Part shown: positions 11,611 to 24,570 of the stretch, piece by piece | Layout: each line of letters opens with the position of its first letter | How positions within the stretch are numbered: position 1 is the stretch's first letter | From: Kryptolebias marmoratus | Taxonomy: Eukaryota; Chordata; Actinopteri; Cyprinodontiformes; Rivulidae | Assembly: GCF_001649575.2 (NCBI RefSeq) | Contig: NC_051438.1 | Span: 10,412,714-10,476,713, forward strand | Direction of reading: 5' to 3' | DNA length: 64,000 nt | The notes under the pieces: generated by a model | The model's database searches: none | The model's input: only the letters and a program-made list of their open reading frames with translations | Told to the model about the DNA's origin: nothing | Made by a program: the position numbers and the translations under genes

Positions 11611-12829
11611 AAACAAACAAATAAAACACAGAACAAACAAACACAAAAATACAACAGAGCAAATATGCTGAAGTGTATTTCACAGAGACAAATGTTTTTT
11701 TTAAATAGAAGCAATCTTTATGCAATTCTATAGATAAATACTTGTAAAAAAATAAAACAATCTGAAAGTATAAAAGTTACAGAAACTAAAAACAAAGGTC
11801 ATAGTACCCATCTCCTGGATGAGGTAAATGGTTAAAATAACAAATTATACAGTAGTAGTTAAACTGCAATAAAAGTACAGAAAAATAAAATAATAATAAT
11901 AAATAGAAAAAATAGTGTGAATGCTGAATCAGGAGTCACACAACATGGATGATTTTTTTAGTCTAATGGCAAAGAGATTATAGTTGACTCACATTAAGAC
12001 TACATGCAGCACAAGGAAGGTCATGTCATGTGGTAATAAAGATTAGTTAACACAACCAATCAATGCATTCTAGCACCACAAGGTGCAGCCTGAAAAGCTG
12101 CTAACTGAACAAAAAAAGCCATCGAGAAACTGTGAAGTCAAGTGGAATTCTCGACAGTTACTGATTTCACAAAGGGTCTTTCTGATTTACAAATTAAAAT
12201 CCCAATCTACAAATTAAAGTCAGCGTTTTTCCTCTCATGCTTGGCAAAATGCGCTCATGGGCTCTCAGGCTGCAGGCTCACATCTGGTCCCTAGATTTTC
12301 CAAAAGGAGTGGCAGAGCCTTTAGCTCTTATAGGCTCCTCTCTTGCAAAACCAGATTTTAGTTGGGATTCCCTCTCCAGATCAGGCTTGAACCTTTTGTC
12401 TGGCTTGAGTGACTCTCAGCCATCCTGTTAGCGATCCTGTTACAGGCCTAAGCTGCTGGAGGACATACCATGATGCTCTGAGCATTTCTCCTCTCTTCGT
12501 TGTCTTTACTCTGTAAACGCCATTACTGCTGCCATTAACTTTATGTTTGTCTTCTGTCTTTTTTTTCCACAGCAACTATTCTTGGCCTACTGCTTTTTAT
12601 TTCCTCGTGTTTCCCTCCTGTCCTCTCACCCAGCTGAGGCAGATGGCTGCCCTCTCTGAGTGTAGTGCTATCTTCTTTCTCCTGTATTAGACTGAATTAC
12701 AGTTTTGAGTTTGATTGGAATTGAATTGAGATGCGTTTAACTGACCTGAATTGGCATGATTTGGATTGAATTGCTTCATGACTAAACTGTTAGTTTTAGT
12801 TCATAGTTGGAATATTAATACTATATTTA
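11611..12829. other. Intronic, nothing recognised
   Basis: AT-rich to about 12.2 kb, then a more GC-balanced stretch (12240-12660) with no splice-flanked open frame that I can support. Confidence 0.45.
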
Positions 12830-13600
12830 TTACCTGCCACTGAAGGTGAAGGCGAAGCCATGTTTTTGCTTTTTTCTGTGTACTTGTATTTATTTATCTG
12901 CACCATTAGCAAAATATCTCATGAACCACTGAACAGATCTGAAAGTTATCATTAGGGTTGACAACAACCAATTAATCTTTGGAGTTAACCCAATTCAAGA
13001 CGGTTGCCACGCAAAGCAAACACAAAAATGGGTATAATTCAGCCAGTTTTTTTAGAAAATGAATTAAAATTGGTGCCTCGGTAGCTGAGTCTCATCACCA
13101 ATTCAAACTCTGAGCACTAATTGATTGTGTTTCAAACTTTGCCCTCAACTATTGGAAGCAAATCTGTCTGTTAGCAAAATATCACACAAGCCACTCGACG
13201 GATTTTAATGAAACTCTCAGAAAGTAATCCTTGGATGAACAAATACAACTAAACAACTTTTGGAGTCAGCTCAATTCAAGATGGCTGTCATGGCTAATCA
13301 ACCTTAGTCTACACAAAAACGGCAAATACTGCAGTGAACTTTACAGATACTGAGCTAAACGTTGGTGTGGTAGTAGCTCACAGTCATTCACAACACATAC
13401 TCTAAGCGCTAACATATCACGCATGAGATTGCACACAAAGTTATTTTCAAGGTTTAATTCAAAACAGCTATAATTCTGTTGTTTCTTGCCTAAAATGATC
13501 TCAATCTAAAACACTAGCATGTACACATCAGTCACAGGGTCAATGTGGTAACAAGCAGGATAAACTAGTGGCAATGTCAATTCACAAGCATCAGTTAAGC
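12830..13600 (+). repeat. Module-repeat family, copy 1 (two modules)
   Basis: The head has GAAGGTGAAGGCGAAGCCATG. Two modules begin TTAGCAAAATATC at 12905 and 13171. Each contains a phrase like ATTCAAGATGGCTGTCA, then GGCTATAATTC and TGGTGTGGTAGTAGCT variants. The same family recurs eight more times to the right. No reading frame is conserved and I do not recognise the family by name. Confidence 0.8.
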
Positions 13601-16600
13601 TAACGTGTACATTTTAAGGCTGAGAAAAGAAGCCAGAGTTACATTGAATTGTAAGAAACAGGAATAAGCAGGGTTATAATTGGAGTAAGTTTTATTATCT
13701 GAATAGAACTGTATTTATTTGTACTTGGCTTTAACTTGTTTACCTTCTCCGTAAAGTGAGAAACGACTGAATTAGGCATTATTGGCTGCTGTGCCTCCTC
13801 CATGTCATATAGTCTTAAAATGTTTGATCCATTCTGACAAGAAAAGCTGTTTTCTTAGTAGGATCTGGATCTGGATACAGGTCAGCTTCTCTGAACTGGG
13901 TCAGGCTGGAAAAGGAGTTTGGAGGCCCTGTCAGCACCAAGTGATTGTTGTGGTGTTTGCAATTTTGTGCCGTGGTAAATTACATTGTCCTGCTCTGGGA
14001 AAATGCCCGAATCACAGATGACATTGCCGTGGAAGGGCTGTACATGCTTAAGAAACATCTAAGGGAAAATTGTTACCAAAGGTTTTATAGTGGGTGCTGA
14101 ATTTCTCTGAAATAATTAATATTCACATCACCTGTCGCCTCTGATTTTGGACGTTTACTTTTCTGTTTGAATTAATTATCTTAATCCCCATCCTTATAAC
14201 CAGCAGAGAAAAGCTTTAGTCAAGTGAAACCTAATTTGATGAGAGGAAAACAGTGTTAGTAATAAAAATGCTTTCATGACATTTAGAAATTAGGCGTATG
14301 TATTTTATTCTACTAGGCAAACAAAACCTTTTTACCATTAATTCTTCAAAAAGCTGACTCAGTCATGATGTCTTCATAAGCATGTCAGCAATAAAAGTTA
14401 GCATAGCTTTTTTTTTACACAATACCTTTGAAAACAACAAAAGTAAAATGATAAACTTGCTAAATTTCAATCTGCAGACAATGACATTTATTGTTTAATA
14501 AAATACTCAGTACTATCTTCACTGTAAAAAATATAATTCCGTGTTTTCTTTATTTTATTTGACAGATATTTTTGAAAATACATGAAAATGAACTTAACAT
14601 TACTGAAACAGACCATAAAGCTGATTTTTTTTTTTCAGGCAAAATAACAAAAAATTGTAACTGTGAATAAAATCATGCATTTCCTTTTTACATAAAAATA
14701 CATTAAAGTACATTTGCAAATTTTCTATGAATTGATCATAAACCAATAAATTTAAGTTTGATCTTCATGAACAGTTTTAAAGACAAATTAAACCAGTGAT
14801 TTTAAAATGAGAATGTGTCTAATTTTACGTAGATTTGTTTGACTATTATCTTGAATAAAATATATATTTTTTCACCGAATAAATGTATTTTCCACAGTTT
14901 AAAATTATATATGTGTAAACTGTCAAAATTCAATTTTCACTATTGAAAAATAGCCATAATTACATGATAATTAATAATTAGCAGTTTTCTATCTTGTGTA
15001 CGTCTGTGTTGACAGAATTCAGAGGATAACGATAATGAGTGGATGGATGTACATGTTTCTGTATGAATGAACCTAGCTTGGCAGTTTTTCAATGTTATTT
15101 AGTTATTTTTAAAGGACTAAATCAAAATTGCTATTAGTAGCTTGCTGTTTTGTTACAGTAAATAGTGATAAAATCAACATTATTTCATTTTAAATATATA
15201 TTGAAACACAATAAAGATGTTCTGCAGTTTTAAACCTATTTTTTGTGATCTATTTTTTTTAACCATATACACTGGTAATTTTATTATCATTACATGCAAA
15301 AACTTTCTTCAATAAAAAATGAAAACAAAAAACAGAACAAAAAGAATAAAACTATAATATAAATGCCAGGCTATATTTTATCATTGTTCACAACTGCTAG
15401 TTTTAATATGAAAATGTAATTTTTCTTACTGTAAATGTTCTCATGTTTTTGTCTGGCTCACTAATTGTCATAATTTTAAAGTGTTTTATTTTATTTTCAG
15501 TGAAATGTTGCATTGCTTTTCCACCTTTGCTCAACTCCCAACGTGTCTATTGTGTAAAATGAGCACTGGGTTACTTATTAAAAACTTGCCACTTTGCTGT
15601 GACATAGAATGACAGCTCACACACACTTACACACACACGAACACACACATACAGAACATATCCCATAGCATGTGGCATGCTATTATCACCACCATTAGCA
15701 GCATGGTAAGGAGCTAACAAATATGTCCAAATAGGAGTGTCATGGTCAAACACTTCCCACACCTCCCATATGACATCCTTTTTTTTTTTTTTTTTTTTCC
15801 TGACCTACTAATGAGGATACTAAAATAGGTGTGACAAATGTCATCCAACTCTGGACAAGTTCTACTCCTGCCCAGAAGTCAGCAGTCTGGGTTGAACAGG
15901 ACAGGACATGACACAACACCATGCACTCCCGAGGAGGTTTTGTCACTGAAAAAAGTAGCTCCAGGCAGAGAAGCACCTTTCATCGAGGAACAGTACAGTA
16001 AAAATGAAATGACTGGGAGACATGCCTCACTGCTTGTTAATAACAGTTGAGGATTTACACTTGCAAATTTGTATGCAGGGTAAAGGTGTCTTTGGAATCC
16101 TGGGAAATAAACATTGCACATAGAAACTGCCCGATAGACATTTGACAAAAATAAACTTTTAAATGACACTGTATAAGAATGCACCAGAACTCCAAAAGAA
16201 GATAGAAGTGTCTTCTTCTCTAAACAACAACAACAACAACGACAAAAAACTGGATCACTGCAATTTACTGTCTGGAGACTAGCACAAGTGAACTCTGACA
16301 ACCTTGTAACCGAGATCAAAAGCTTTTAATTGAAGAAACAGCAGAAGAAACACGTCTTCTTCCAAAGCAGTGAACCAGGATTTCATGAGTGTGGATGCTC
16401 TCGTTTCTATTGCAGTGTATTTATTACAATTTAGTTCACTGCTGAGAGATAGAGGACATTTAAACAACAACTTAAAAATCAATGCTATTTTACCCAAGTG
16501 TCAGCTGACACTTGAATTAGTTTCTAACATTTGTGATATTTTGGTTAAAACTGACCAACTTATGATCAGTATTGTTTAATCCAATACTATTATTTAAATG

Positions 16601-16844
16601 TTTGATTGTTTAGTATTTTAGTTGTTTTTTTATATAACTAATTCAGCTCCATTTTTAAGGACTCATTGATAATGTACTGTTGTTTGTTTGTACTTTTAGA
16701 CCTTTCCTGCTCGTCTTGTCATAATTTACTAAAAACAAAGTTTACTAGTTGCAAATGGGTGAACAATTATTGCTAGCAACTAGCAACTTCTAGCAGCTAG
16801 GTGCTTGGTATCCTGCTAATAGCCAGAGTCTGTTCTTTTAGCCC
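13601..16844. other. Intronic AT-rich DNA with simple repeats
   Basis: No gene is seen. Simple sequence includes CA-rich DNA at 15617-15651, a T20 run at 15779-15798 and (AAC)n at 16224-16241. Confidence 0.5.
15779..15798. repeat. Poly-T run (20 nt)
   Basis: Uninterrupted T homopolymer. On the minus strand it is a poly-A that could be the tail of an old retroposon, but no body is recognised beside it. Confidence 0.9.
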
Positions 16845-17048
16845 ACATGTGTCAAACTTTGTTCTTCAAGAACCGCTCTCCTGCCTGTTTTAGATGTGTT
16901 CCTGCTTTAAAACACCTGGTTTAAATGAATGACTTGTTGCCATGCTCCTAGAGAACTTGATGATTTGGTGAGGAGCTAATTAAACCATTTAAATCAGGTG
17001 TGTTGGAGCAGAAAAACCTAAAACTTCCAGGACAGTTTGACACCCCTG
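16845..17048. mobile_element. Palindromic MITE with GTGTCAAAC termini
   Basis: The left end reads ACATGTGTCAAACTTTG and the right end AGTTTGACACCCCTG, which are inverted copies. The inner parts (CCTGCCTGTTTTAGATGTG against the reverse of AAACTTCCAGGACAG; ATCAGGTGTGTTGGAG against the reverse of AAAACACCTGGTTTAAAT) also pair imperfectly. This is a very common about 200-bp fish MITE. It has no coding capacity and relies on a transposase made elsewhere. Confidence 0.8.
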
Positions 17049-19265
17049 TTTTAGCCAAACCGAGTAAATACTAGGCCCTGCTATTTCACACTTTTTGTGT
17101 ACGTTTGTTTTGTGTGTGTTTGTGTGTGCATGTGCACACCTTACAATGTGGGTTTTGCTTACAGAAACCAAACCATTACGCTTGTAGATTTATCATTATG
17201 ACATTATCTTGAGATAAAAAATATTTATCTCATTATTTCAGCATAACATTTAAAAAAAAAAAAATATATATATATATATATTTTAAAAGGATAAGTGTTT
17301 AGCTATTTCAAATTAGAAAAGCTTATCTAATTGTGATAACTAAAAAAAAATGTTTAAAAATCACAATTGATGAACAAAATGATGTACTTCTTTGTCAGAA
17401 ATCAGGACGGCCACGCTGACAGCTGAGTTAAGCTGAAAGTGTCACATTTAGTACACATCCATCATTGATCAACTCATTCCTGTTATAAATCATCTCCAAG
17501 TGTCATGATGCAATACTGAATGATGGAACTGGGTGTAACACAAGAAGCACCAAAATCATCTCATTATCTTTCTTTAGAAAGCATGTTGTTCTCTTTAAAA
17601 CTAACTCGGCTGTCTGGAGATAATGGAAAAGTCAACTCATGATCTCAAGAAATTCCCATTAAAATGAATGGTAGCAGGTATGGCTGTTATTGGCTTCTGT
17701 ACATATTTCCTAAAAATACACACACACACATACAAGAGAAAAAAAAACCCCACAAAAAACATTCAGACTATTCAAACTGTGTTCTCAAAATGAAAAGCAA
17801 ATCCAAAACCTTCAGCTATGAATGATTTTGATAATAAAATGTATTTTGGAACACATAAAAAGTCTTTTAAACATTATAAAATTAGCAAATGGAAACTGAA
17901 TTGAAAGTTTGTATAAATAAACACATTGACAAACAAATAGGTATTATGACAAAAAAAATCTAAGCACACTCATATTCACACATACTGAAACCCTGTAGCT
18001 CAGGAAAATGTTTAATTACAGCCTAGGATGCAAGTGACTCCACTGAGAGAAGGTGAGAGTGAGAGGGAGAGAGAGAGAAACACTTGATAACTGTGACATT
18101 TAAAATCTGCCTCATTTATCAAAAGCTGCCAACGCAGAGTCAAAAAGGGTCATTACATAGTAAACATAGATTAACTCAACTCTCACAAAACCCACACAAA
18201 ATTCTCTGATAAATGATTTTTATTCGAAGAAAATTGCAGATGTCAGCATGCATAATCCCTGGAGTCTGTCAATTAATTTTCTTGTTTGTTACCTAATATT
18301 TGTGTGCATGCGGCGATGACTAAGAGCCAGCATCGGTGCTAAATAGCTGCCACTTTCAGCGTGTATTTCCCCAGTCTATTCCTGTTATTTGTTTCATTTG
18401 TTACCCAGTGATCTCATGTGTGTATGCATGCACCTGTGCCAAAATCACAGATAATAACTTGCACTTTTTTTTAGCAACCTTAGACAAGATTTGACAAAAT
18501 AAGCTGAGGTGCTTTGGGTTTCCAACAGTGCACCAGGTTATGACAGAAAAAAAGAAAGAAATGAATGTTCTTACAAGGAAACAAATTGTAATTCTAAGAA
18601 ATTAGCTGAAGTGAATGAGTAAACTGGGCACCTTTGACACGAGCAGATTCCCAAATGCATGCTTGAGCAGATGTTACATGCAGAGTCATGTTTTATGTAA
18701 ACCACTACAACTAGTTTCCTGTCTAAAAGAACATATTTGAGAAGAGAGTTAGGAGAGTATTACAGATTGGAGGAATGGAGTTGAGTCGGCCCCAGGATGT
18801 TCTTCGACAACTCTGCTCGTCTGTCGCTGAGACAACGGGATGCTTTAGAGTGTCAGCAGCTGGCAGAGGCACAGAATGCGAGGCAGAGGATATGATAAAG
18901 AGGAATCAGAGGGGAGGGATTGTGTTTAATCTCACTGCTATTTATTTTTAATAGCATGCAGCTGCTTTGTTCTCTCTTTGATCATCAGCAGTCCAGGTTG
19001 ACTGTAACCCAGTGGAATGCATGGACACAAAACAGGACCTGTGCATGAATGAGGTGTGTTCTGCATTCGCTTTTCACTCGTTTTTGGTTTTAGCTCTCGT
19101 TTTTTGTTTTCAGGATCCAGAGTTCCTGTCCTTTGTGGTCCCAATCACATGTCTGCCATTGCTATTTATTGCTTGTCGAGCTTTGAATAGATGTTACCGG
19201 ACCTTTTCTGCGTTGTGCTGGTTTTATTTAATGAACAGGCCGTAACACAGTTCGTCATTGAGACT
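17049..19265. other. Intronic, nothing recognised except simple repeats
   Basis: Contains A(n)(TA)n at 17252-17283 and a GA-rich tract at 18050-18078. No exon or transposon is supported. Confidence 0.45.
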
Positions 19266-19311
19266 GGCTGCCTGGTCCAAATCCTCTCCCCTGGACAACA
19301 TGACAAAAGGG
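19266..19311 (-). repeat. Uninterrupted copy of a duplicated sequence
   Basis: The 28 bp at 19284-19311 are identical to 19511-19538. The adjoining 18 bp (19266-19283) match 19413-19430 with a few changes. This copy is contiguous across the point where the second copy is split by 80 bp. On the minus strand it is an open frame reading PFVMLSRGEDLDQAA. Family not recognised. Confidence 0.75.
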
Positions 19312-19375
19312 CCCGGCAGCCATGTCACATAACTTTCAAAAGAAAAAAAATAAACCTTTAAAACAAATGACATAC

Positions 19376-19544
19376 CTGACAAGAACAGTGAACAGAAAAC
19401 AACCACGTTATTGGCTACCCGCTCCAAATCCTACACAAAACAAAAGTTAACTTAATCAATTTATAAATAAACTGGATGTTTTTAGATTTCAAAAAATAAT
19501 CAGTACCCACCTCTCCCCTGGACAACATGACAAAAGGGGAGGGC
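19376..19544 (-). other. Interrupted copy with an 80-bp intron-like insert
   Basis: On the minus strand two exon-like blocks, 19511-19544 and 19376-19430, flank an 80-bp segment (19431-19510) that begins GTGGGT and ends TTTTGTTTTGTGTAG. A further acceptor-like CCCCTTAG precedes the first block and a strong donor CAG/GTATGTC follows the second. Joined, the blocks read PFVMLSRGEDLERVANNVVV and onward without a stop. I cannot name a protein family. It may be an unrecognised alternative exon pair, a gene fragment, or a chance small insertion flanked by CCT. Confidence 0.4.
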
Positions 19545-21884
19545 CTAAGGGGCACAAACAATTTAACAACAATACCATAGAAGAAGAATAAAGAGGAGGG
19601 GCTCCCAATCTTAAAGACACAGGGTCACAACAATGATGGAGTTTTCAAAGGTGTTCACAGTCAGGTATAGAAAACAATATAAATAACAAAAAAATACATT
19701 TTCTGTAATTATTCAAAACAGAAATACAACCCGGTTTTGCTTTCACTTTAATTGTACAAACTGAAGCTATTTTGTTATTTTTTTTCTAATCAGCTTAATT
19801 TAAATTGCTTATACTGAAGACATCAATTCCTGAACTTTTGGCCCACATCATGAATCCAAAAAGTCTGGACATGGGGAATTCAGAGCTAATAAGGTAAAAA
19901 CATTATTATTTAATACAAAACTGATGGTAATTAAAACAAGTAATTATACTCATGATTAGGTAGAGCAACAGAACTCAAGGTTCTTCGATTAACAAGTTAT
20001 TTGGAAAAAAAAACATTTGACAGTTTACAAATTTCATCAAAGAAAGAGCAAATATATTCACATGGACAATGATTACTCTACGAAGGCTTGCAAGGATCTA
20101 CAATAGAGCGTTACATTTAAAATACCACACAAGTTTTCACGCTGTAAAAAAAGAAGCCTTAGGTTAAAACATTGCTCAGGTGTATCTGTGATGAACCATC
20201 ACAAAATAAAAATGTATTGTTGGTTTATGAATCAGTGTTTTAAATCTTTTTGCCCTATTGGAAACAGAAAAGAACCGTCTAAACCATTTTTAGCAACAAA
20301 TCCAAAAGTCTGTGTTTTTGTTGGTAAGGGATTTTTCAGTGCTTTTGACAAATGTTATTTTCACTTGTGTGATAGCAGAATGAATGTAGGAAAAAAAAAA
20401 AACATTGAGACTTTTGAGCAACAAAAAGGCTGCCTTCAGTATGATTTCATTTTCAGGGTTGGACGTGAATTGTTCGACAAACCGCTCACCCAATTTCTAC
20501 AGAGAAATGTGTGTGGAAGAACAGAGTATGTGTACTAAACGGGCCTGCTTGCAGTCCTGAACTGTTCCCATCCAAAAATGTGAGGAGAATTTTGAAAGAA
20601 ATAAATGCAACATTCCCAAACCGCAAAAGCTTCATTGTCACGATTTTTTGGTATATGTTGTAGTCTGAAATGTAGGAATGGATGTATATGACCAAACAAG
20701 AAGGATTTTATTCTACTGTGTTCAATGTAATAAATGTTAAACTAAATGAAGGAAACACATTTTCCCCATCCAAACTTTCTGATTTATGGTTGCAGAAGAA
20801 GGAATCAACAATTAAAATATTGTAGACTTATTCAGATGTATTGTTTAGCATCCTATCATCTTTTCATGGAGAAAACATTGTCACATATGACAAAAGTTTC
20901 TACAGACATATCCAGGCAGGAAGTAATCGAGTCACAATTATCTCTGCACGTTGCAATATAACACCTCCTAAGAAGTGTGGAGTCTTTTCTTTTAACTTTC
21001 TTTGAAACATAATATTTAATAATGATCTATGAAACTGAGAAGAAGCTAAACCACTAAAACATGTATTTAGCTGCCAGGCTCAACATTATTGAGCCAAGAC
21101 ACACTAGGAGCCGTGGTGGACGCAAAGATTGACTGGTCATTTTCAGAAAGAGAACACTAATATTGGTATAAGGCAGCCTAATGCTAAGGAGTGGAGCTCA
21201 AAGGTAAATAATGACAAAATATTGTACAAATTTGCAAAAACTGACAGCTTTTAAAAAAAAAAGTATTAATTCATTAGTTTTTTGGAGGGCACTGCTAACA
21301 TTAGTAATTCAGCCTTCCATGCTGTTGTCACTGCTGGTAGGCACAGGGTGGACACTGAGGGACAAACACTTCAGTATTGACCACCATGGTAAAAGTGCCT
21401 TCTTTAGATGGGAGAATAACTGAGCGCTGGATTTATCAGCAGGGTTGTGGTTTACTCTTGCTATTCCTGCAAATATTTGCAAAACTTCATAAAGAATGGA
21501 AAGGACAAAGGATGCTTTGCAACAGCAGCACCTTTCCTTTGCAGTTGTCTTCGGTGAGGACAGAGTCAGTTGATATCCCAAAGTATGAGAAGCAGAAATT
21601 GTTGGCTACTTCCATCAAACTCAATGAAGAAATTGAAACAAATCAATCCTAAATGTATACTGTTGCTCTATTGGTTTTAAAGTTCTCTATGGTGAGTCCA
21701 TTTAAGAGCAGATTTTAGTGTATTTACAAAAAATGAGCAGCCAAACCTTTACCAAAGCCTTTGTGAAAACCAAAAATCAGGACACACTCTGTGCACTTCA
21801 TGCCAAATCCATGAAGAGGGCCTCAACATAAAAAAATGTGTGATATGAGAACGAAAGCAGCAATACAGGAACAGCAAGGGTGAG
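19545..21884. other. Intronic, nothing recognised
   Basis: Several open frames of 60-115 codons occur (for example 20188-20538 plus). They have no recognisable motif, no splice context and AT-driven composition. Confidence 0.45.
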
Positions 21885-22026
21885 AGAAATGAGGAGGGAA
21901 AAAAAAAAACGTGACAGAGGAGGCAGACATGAAAGGTGTGACAGAAGAGCAAAAAAGGACATAAAGGAAGTGAGAAAAATGAGCGACAGAAAAAGAGAGA
22001 GACAAAGAATTGAGAGAGAGAGAGGT
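21885..22026 (+). repeat. Purine-rich (GA) tract
   Basis: About 140 bp that is nearly all A and G on the plus strand, including GAGAGAGAGAGAGG at 22012-22025. It is a polypurine/polypyrimidine stretch. Confidence 0.75.
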
Positions 22027-23009
22027 AGTAGATGGTGCTGAGACATGTCCAGACAGGAAGGTAGGCATGTGGGTGGTGGGTTTCTCAGTTTGGTTTCCAC
22101 CCCTTGGGGCAGAACGGCAGAGGAGAATGCAGAGGGTCTCATTTAGTTCCCTTTGAAAGGAAAGGCCAAAGCTTCCAGAGACTGCAACGGCTGTGATAAA
22201 GCCTGCTGTTTAGCGGTGGAATTGGAAGGATGACACACCCCAGGGATGTGCTAAATAGGAGTCACAAAAAGGGCTGGAGCCGAGACAAAAATATGTAGCT
22301 GAAGGTGAAAGATCAGAAGGACATAAGTGTGAAAGACAACAGACAAACAAAAGAGAGACAGCAGGAGATTACAAAAACATGTTTGGGTATTGTGAGTACG
22401 AGGCTCGTGCGTTATTGGCATCACTGATGGGTTAAATATTTTGTTTTGTGGTGTTAAATTGTGAGCCCTTCTAATGAGCTTTCCAGGCTGCTGCGTGTTA
22501 TGTTGAGGAAAGAAAGTGTCATTTGGCTGTGCTTATCCAAGCAGAGTAGGTAATAAGTGTGTAATGGGGAAACAGTGGAGTTGAGATAGAATGAAAACAG
22601 GGAGGGGGAGGGGGGGTTGTTGAAACACACAACTGAACTTGTTTTACTGGCGTCTTCACAAAGCCATTTAGGACATTTGGTTTTTAAACACTGAAAAAAA
22701 AAAACATTATTGAAAAAGTCTCTAAAATTTACGCACATCCAGATGTATAGGCTGACAAACAGTAGCTGTATAATTTGAAAGAAGACCTTTGCTGAATGAT
22801 GTTAGGAAAATATGAATTTTAATAATGTTAAATATTTCAATAATATCAATTGCAATTGACCTACATTTTCCTCCCCTCTTTCTGTTCTGTCATCACTACA
22901 GTTTTTTTTGCGGTATTGATATTACATACATTGATCTGGCAATGACAATAAAAGATTTATATATTGGGCAGATATATTAAATACCAATGTATTGAGCCAT
23001 AGCAATACT
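22027..23009. other. Intronic, nothing firmly recognised
   Basis: A fragment near 22910-22960 (GGTATTGATATTACATACATTGAT) resembles the TATTGCA-type repeat at 24.1-24.6 kb but is too short to assign. Confidence 0.4.
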
Positions 23010-23112
23010 CTGTTGGAGAGAAGACAAAGGATGCAGAAGACAGAGTTGGATGGAGGAGGATCACTCGGTGTGGCGATCCCTGAAAAGGGAACAGCCGAAA
23101 GAAAAAGAAGCA
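23010..23112 (+). mobile_element. LINE/SINE 3' tail fragment
   Basis: The segment from GGAGAGAAGACAAAGGATGC to GGGAACAGCCGAAAG includes TGTGGCGATCCCTGAAAAGG. This is the widespread fish retroposon 3' tail (consensus like TGTGGCGACCCCTNAAGGG then CAGCCGAAAG). The same tail, reversed, ends the SINE at 32.3 kb. The coding part is absent, consistent with 5' truncation during target-primed reverse transcription. Confidence 0.7.
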
Positions 23113-24000
23113 GTACTGAGCTAAAACAAAACATACACAACATTTGCAATCATTCAACATTTTTCTCATCACTAAGCTCACAACACTCTGACTCAAATTC
23201 ACTAACAGTTTGCATGGCTTTCGTAGGTGCAATTTTGATTTTTGCGCAACCGTCTAACTCACAAAACTCTCACAAAATGAGTGTTGTGCATCCAACTTGA
23301 CTGTCAACCACACAGTGTTTTACTAGTTTGCTCCTATGCATATGATGTGCTACTCATACCTTTAGAGGAAAACATGTCCATATTTATTATGAAAACTATT
23401 TTAGGGGCAAAACATGCCTAATTTCCAAAGACCAGAGTTGTTTGCAGCATGTATTTAGGGTGAAACATTTATTGTCCTCTGAGAGCTGGTGGTAACTGCA
23501 TCGCTGAAGGAAAGAAGTTGAGCAATCTGCTGCACAGTTTTATATCCAGTATTAAAACGCCTTCTGATTATAGAGCCATTCATCAGACAGTGGTTCACAT
23601 CCATTATTCAGAAATTCTTAAACAAAACTGAAAGTAGTGATTTTGTAGAATAAATATTGTGTGCCCGTCTTCCCATTTGCATGCCCTTAGCGCGGCTGCC
23701 CTGGTCTGCAGCCACTCTGAAGGCAAGTGGGCGGTGGTCTGAACCTCCTCATGGGGCGAGACCAATGCAGCCCGCACCTCATAGCCCTGAAGTATTAATT
23801 TTTCAATTTATTCAATAAAAAAATCAATTTAAATTGTGCAACAGACAACAGAGATCTGCTGTGTTCTGACACAAAAAGAGTGCAAATCACTTACACCTGC
23901 TGAACTTGATGGGCGTGTTTGTACCAGCATATAATTAGCATTGCTTGCCTTGGGAATATGATTCTGAGACAGAGCAGGCAAAGGGAGCAAATGAAGAAGT
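23113..24000. other. Intronic, nothing recognised
   Basis: Includes a short GC-richer block at 23690-23790 of unknown nature. No gene is seen. Confidence 0.4.
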
Positions 24001-24570
24001 CAGTGGCGGTTCTAGCATTAACTGCTCCCCCCTTCACTGGGCATCTGACCATGAAGTTTCATCTGATTGGTCAGTCATAATATAGAAAAGAAAGCATAAA
24101 TACATGGCACTTACAGTAAAATAGTCTACAAGTTATTGCATGAAGTCAGTCCTTTGCAATGTTGGAATTGCACACATTGGCATTGCAATAACAATTAATT
24201 AATTTGTGTAACCTTATCAATGCACTCTGTCAGGCATTAACAAATCATATACATCATCATCGTCAATATTGTAATGATGATTATAATTGTCAATAACCCA
24301 GATTTTCATCATTCCCTGTCCGTCTTTCTGTCATCACTTTGCGAACTGACAACACTATTTTAGCATCTCAGCCACTATCATCTAAAACAGGAGTGGGCAT
24401 CAAGGGCAGTGAAGGTCCTTTGGATTGGCCAAATATATTATTGGCAGTCAGAGCATAAATACATATATTGTGGAATATAATAGTCTACAATTTATTGCAT
24501 CCAAGCAGTCTTTTGGGATATTGACACTGTGAACACTGATACATCATGCAGCCCTATCATACCCAATGTA
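24001..24570 (+). repeat. Two diverged direct copies of a TATTGCA-type dispersed repeat
   Basis: Segments at about 24060-24230 and 24420-24560 share the order GATTGG, AGCATAAATACAT, TAGTCTACAA, TTATTGCAT, CAGTC(C/T)TTTG and end near GCAGCCCTAT. The start GTGGCGGTTCTAG is a common fish repeat word. This is probably an old DNA-transposon relic; the family is not assigned. Confidence 0.5.

Noticed and set aside
15601..15660. CA-rich array considered as CRISPR-like or regulatory
   Set aside because: It is an ordinary imperfect dinucleotide repeat; there are no spacers or conserved direct repeats anywhere in the window.
20188..20538. 116-codon plus-strand open frame
   Set aside because: Starts in AT-rich DNA, has lysine/phenylalanine-rich chance composition including a poly-A derived KKK run, and no homologous motif.
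21798..22142. Leucine/serine-rich minus-strand frames of 81-114 codons
   Set aside because: They are translations of the purine-rich GA tract; there is low complexity and no conserved motif.
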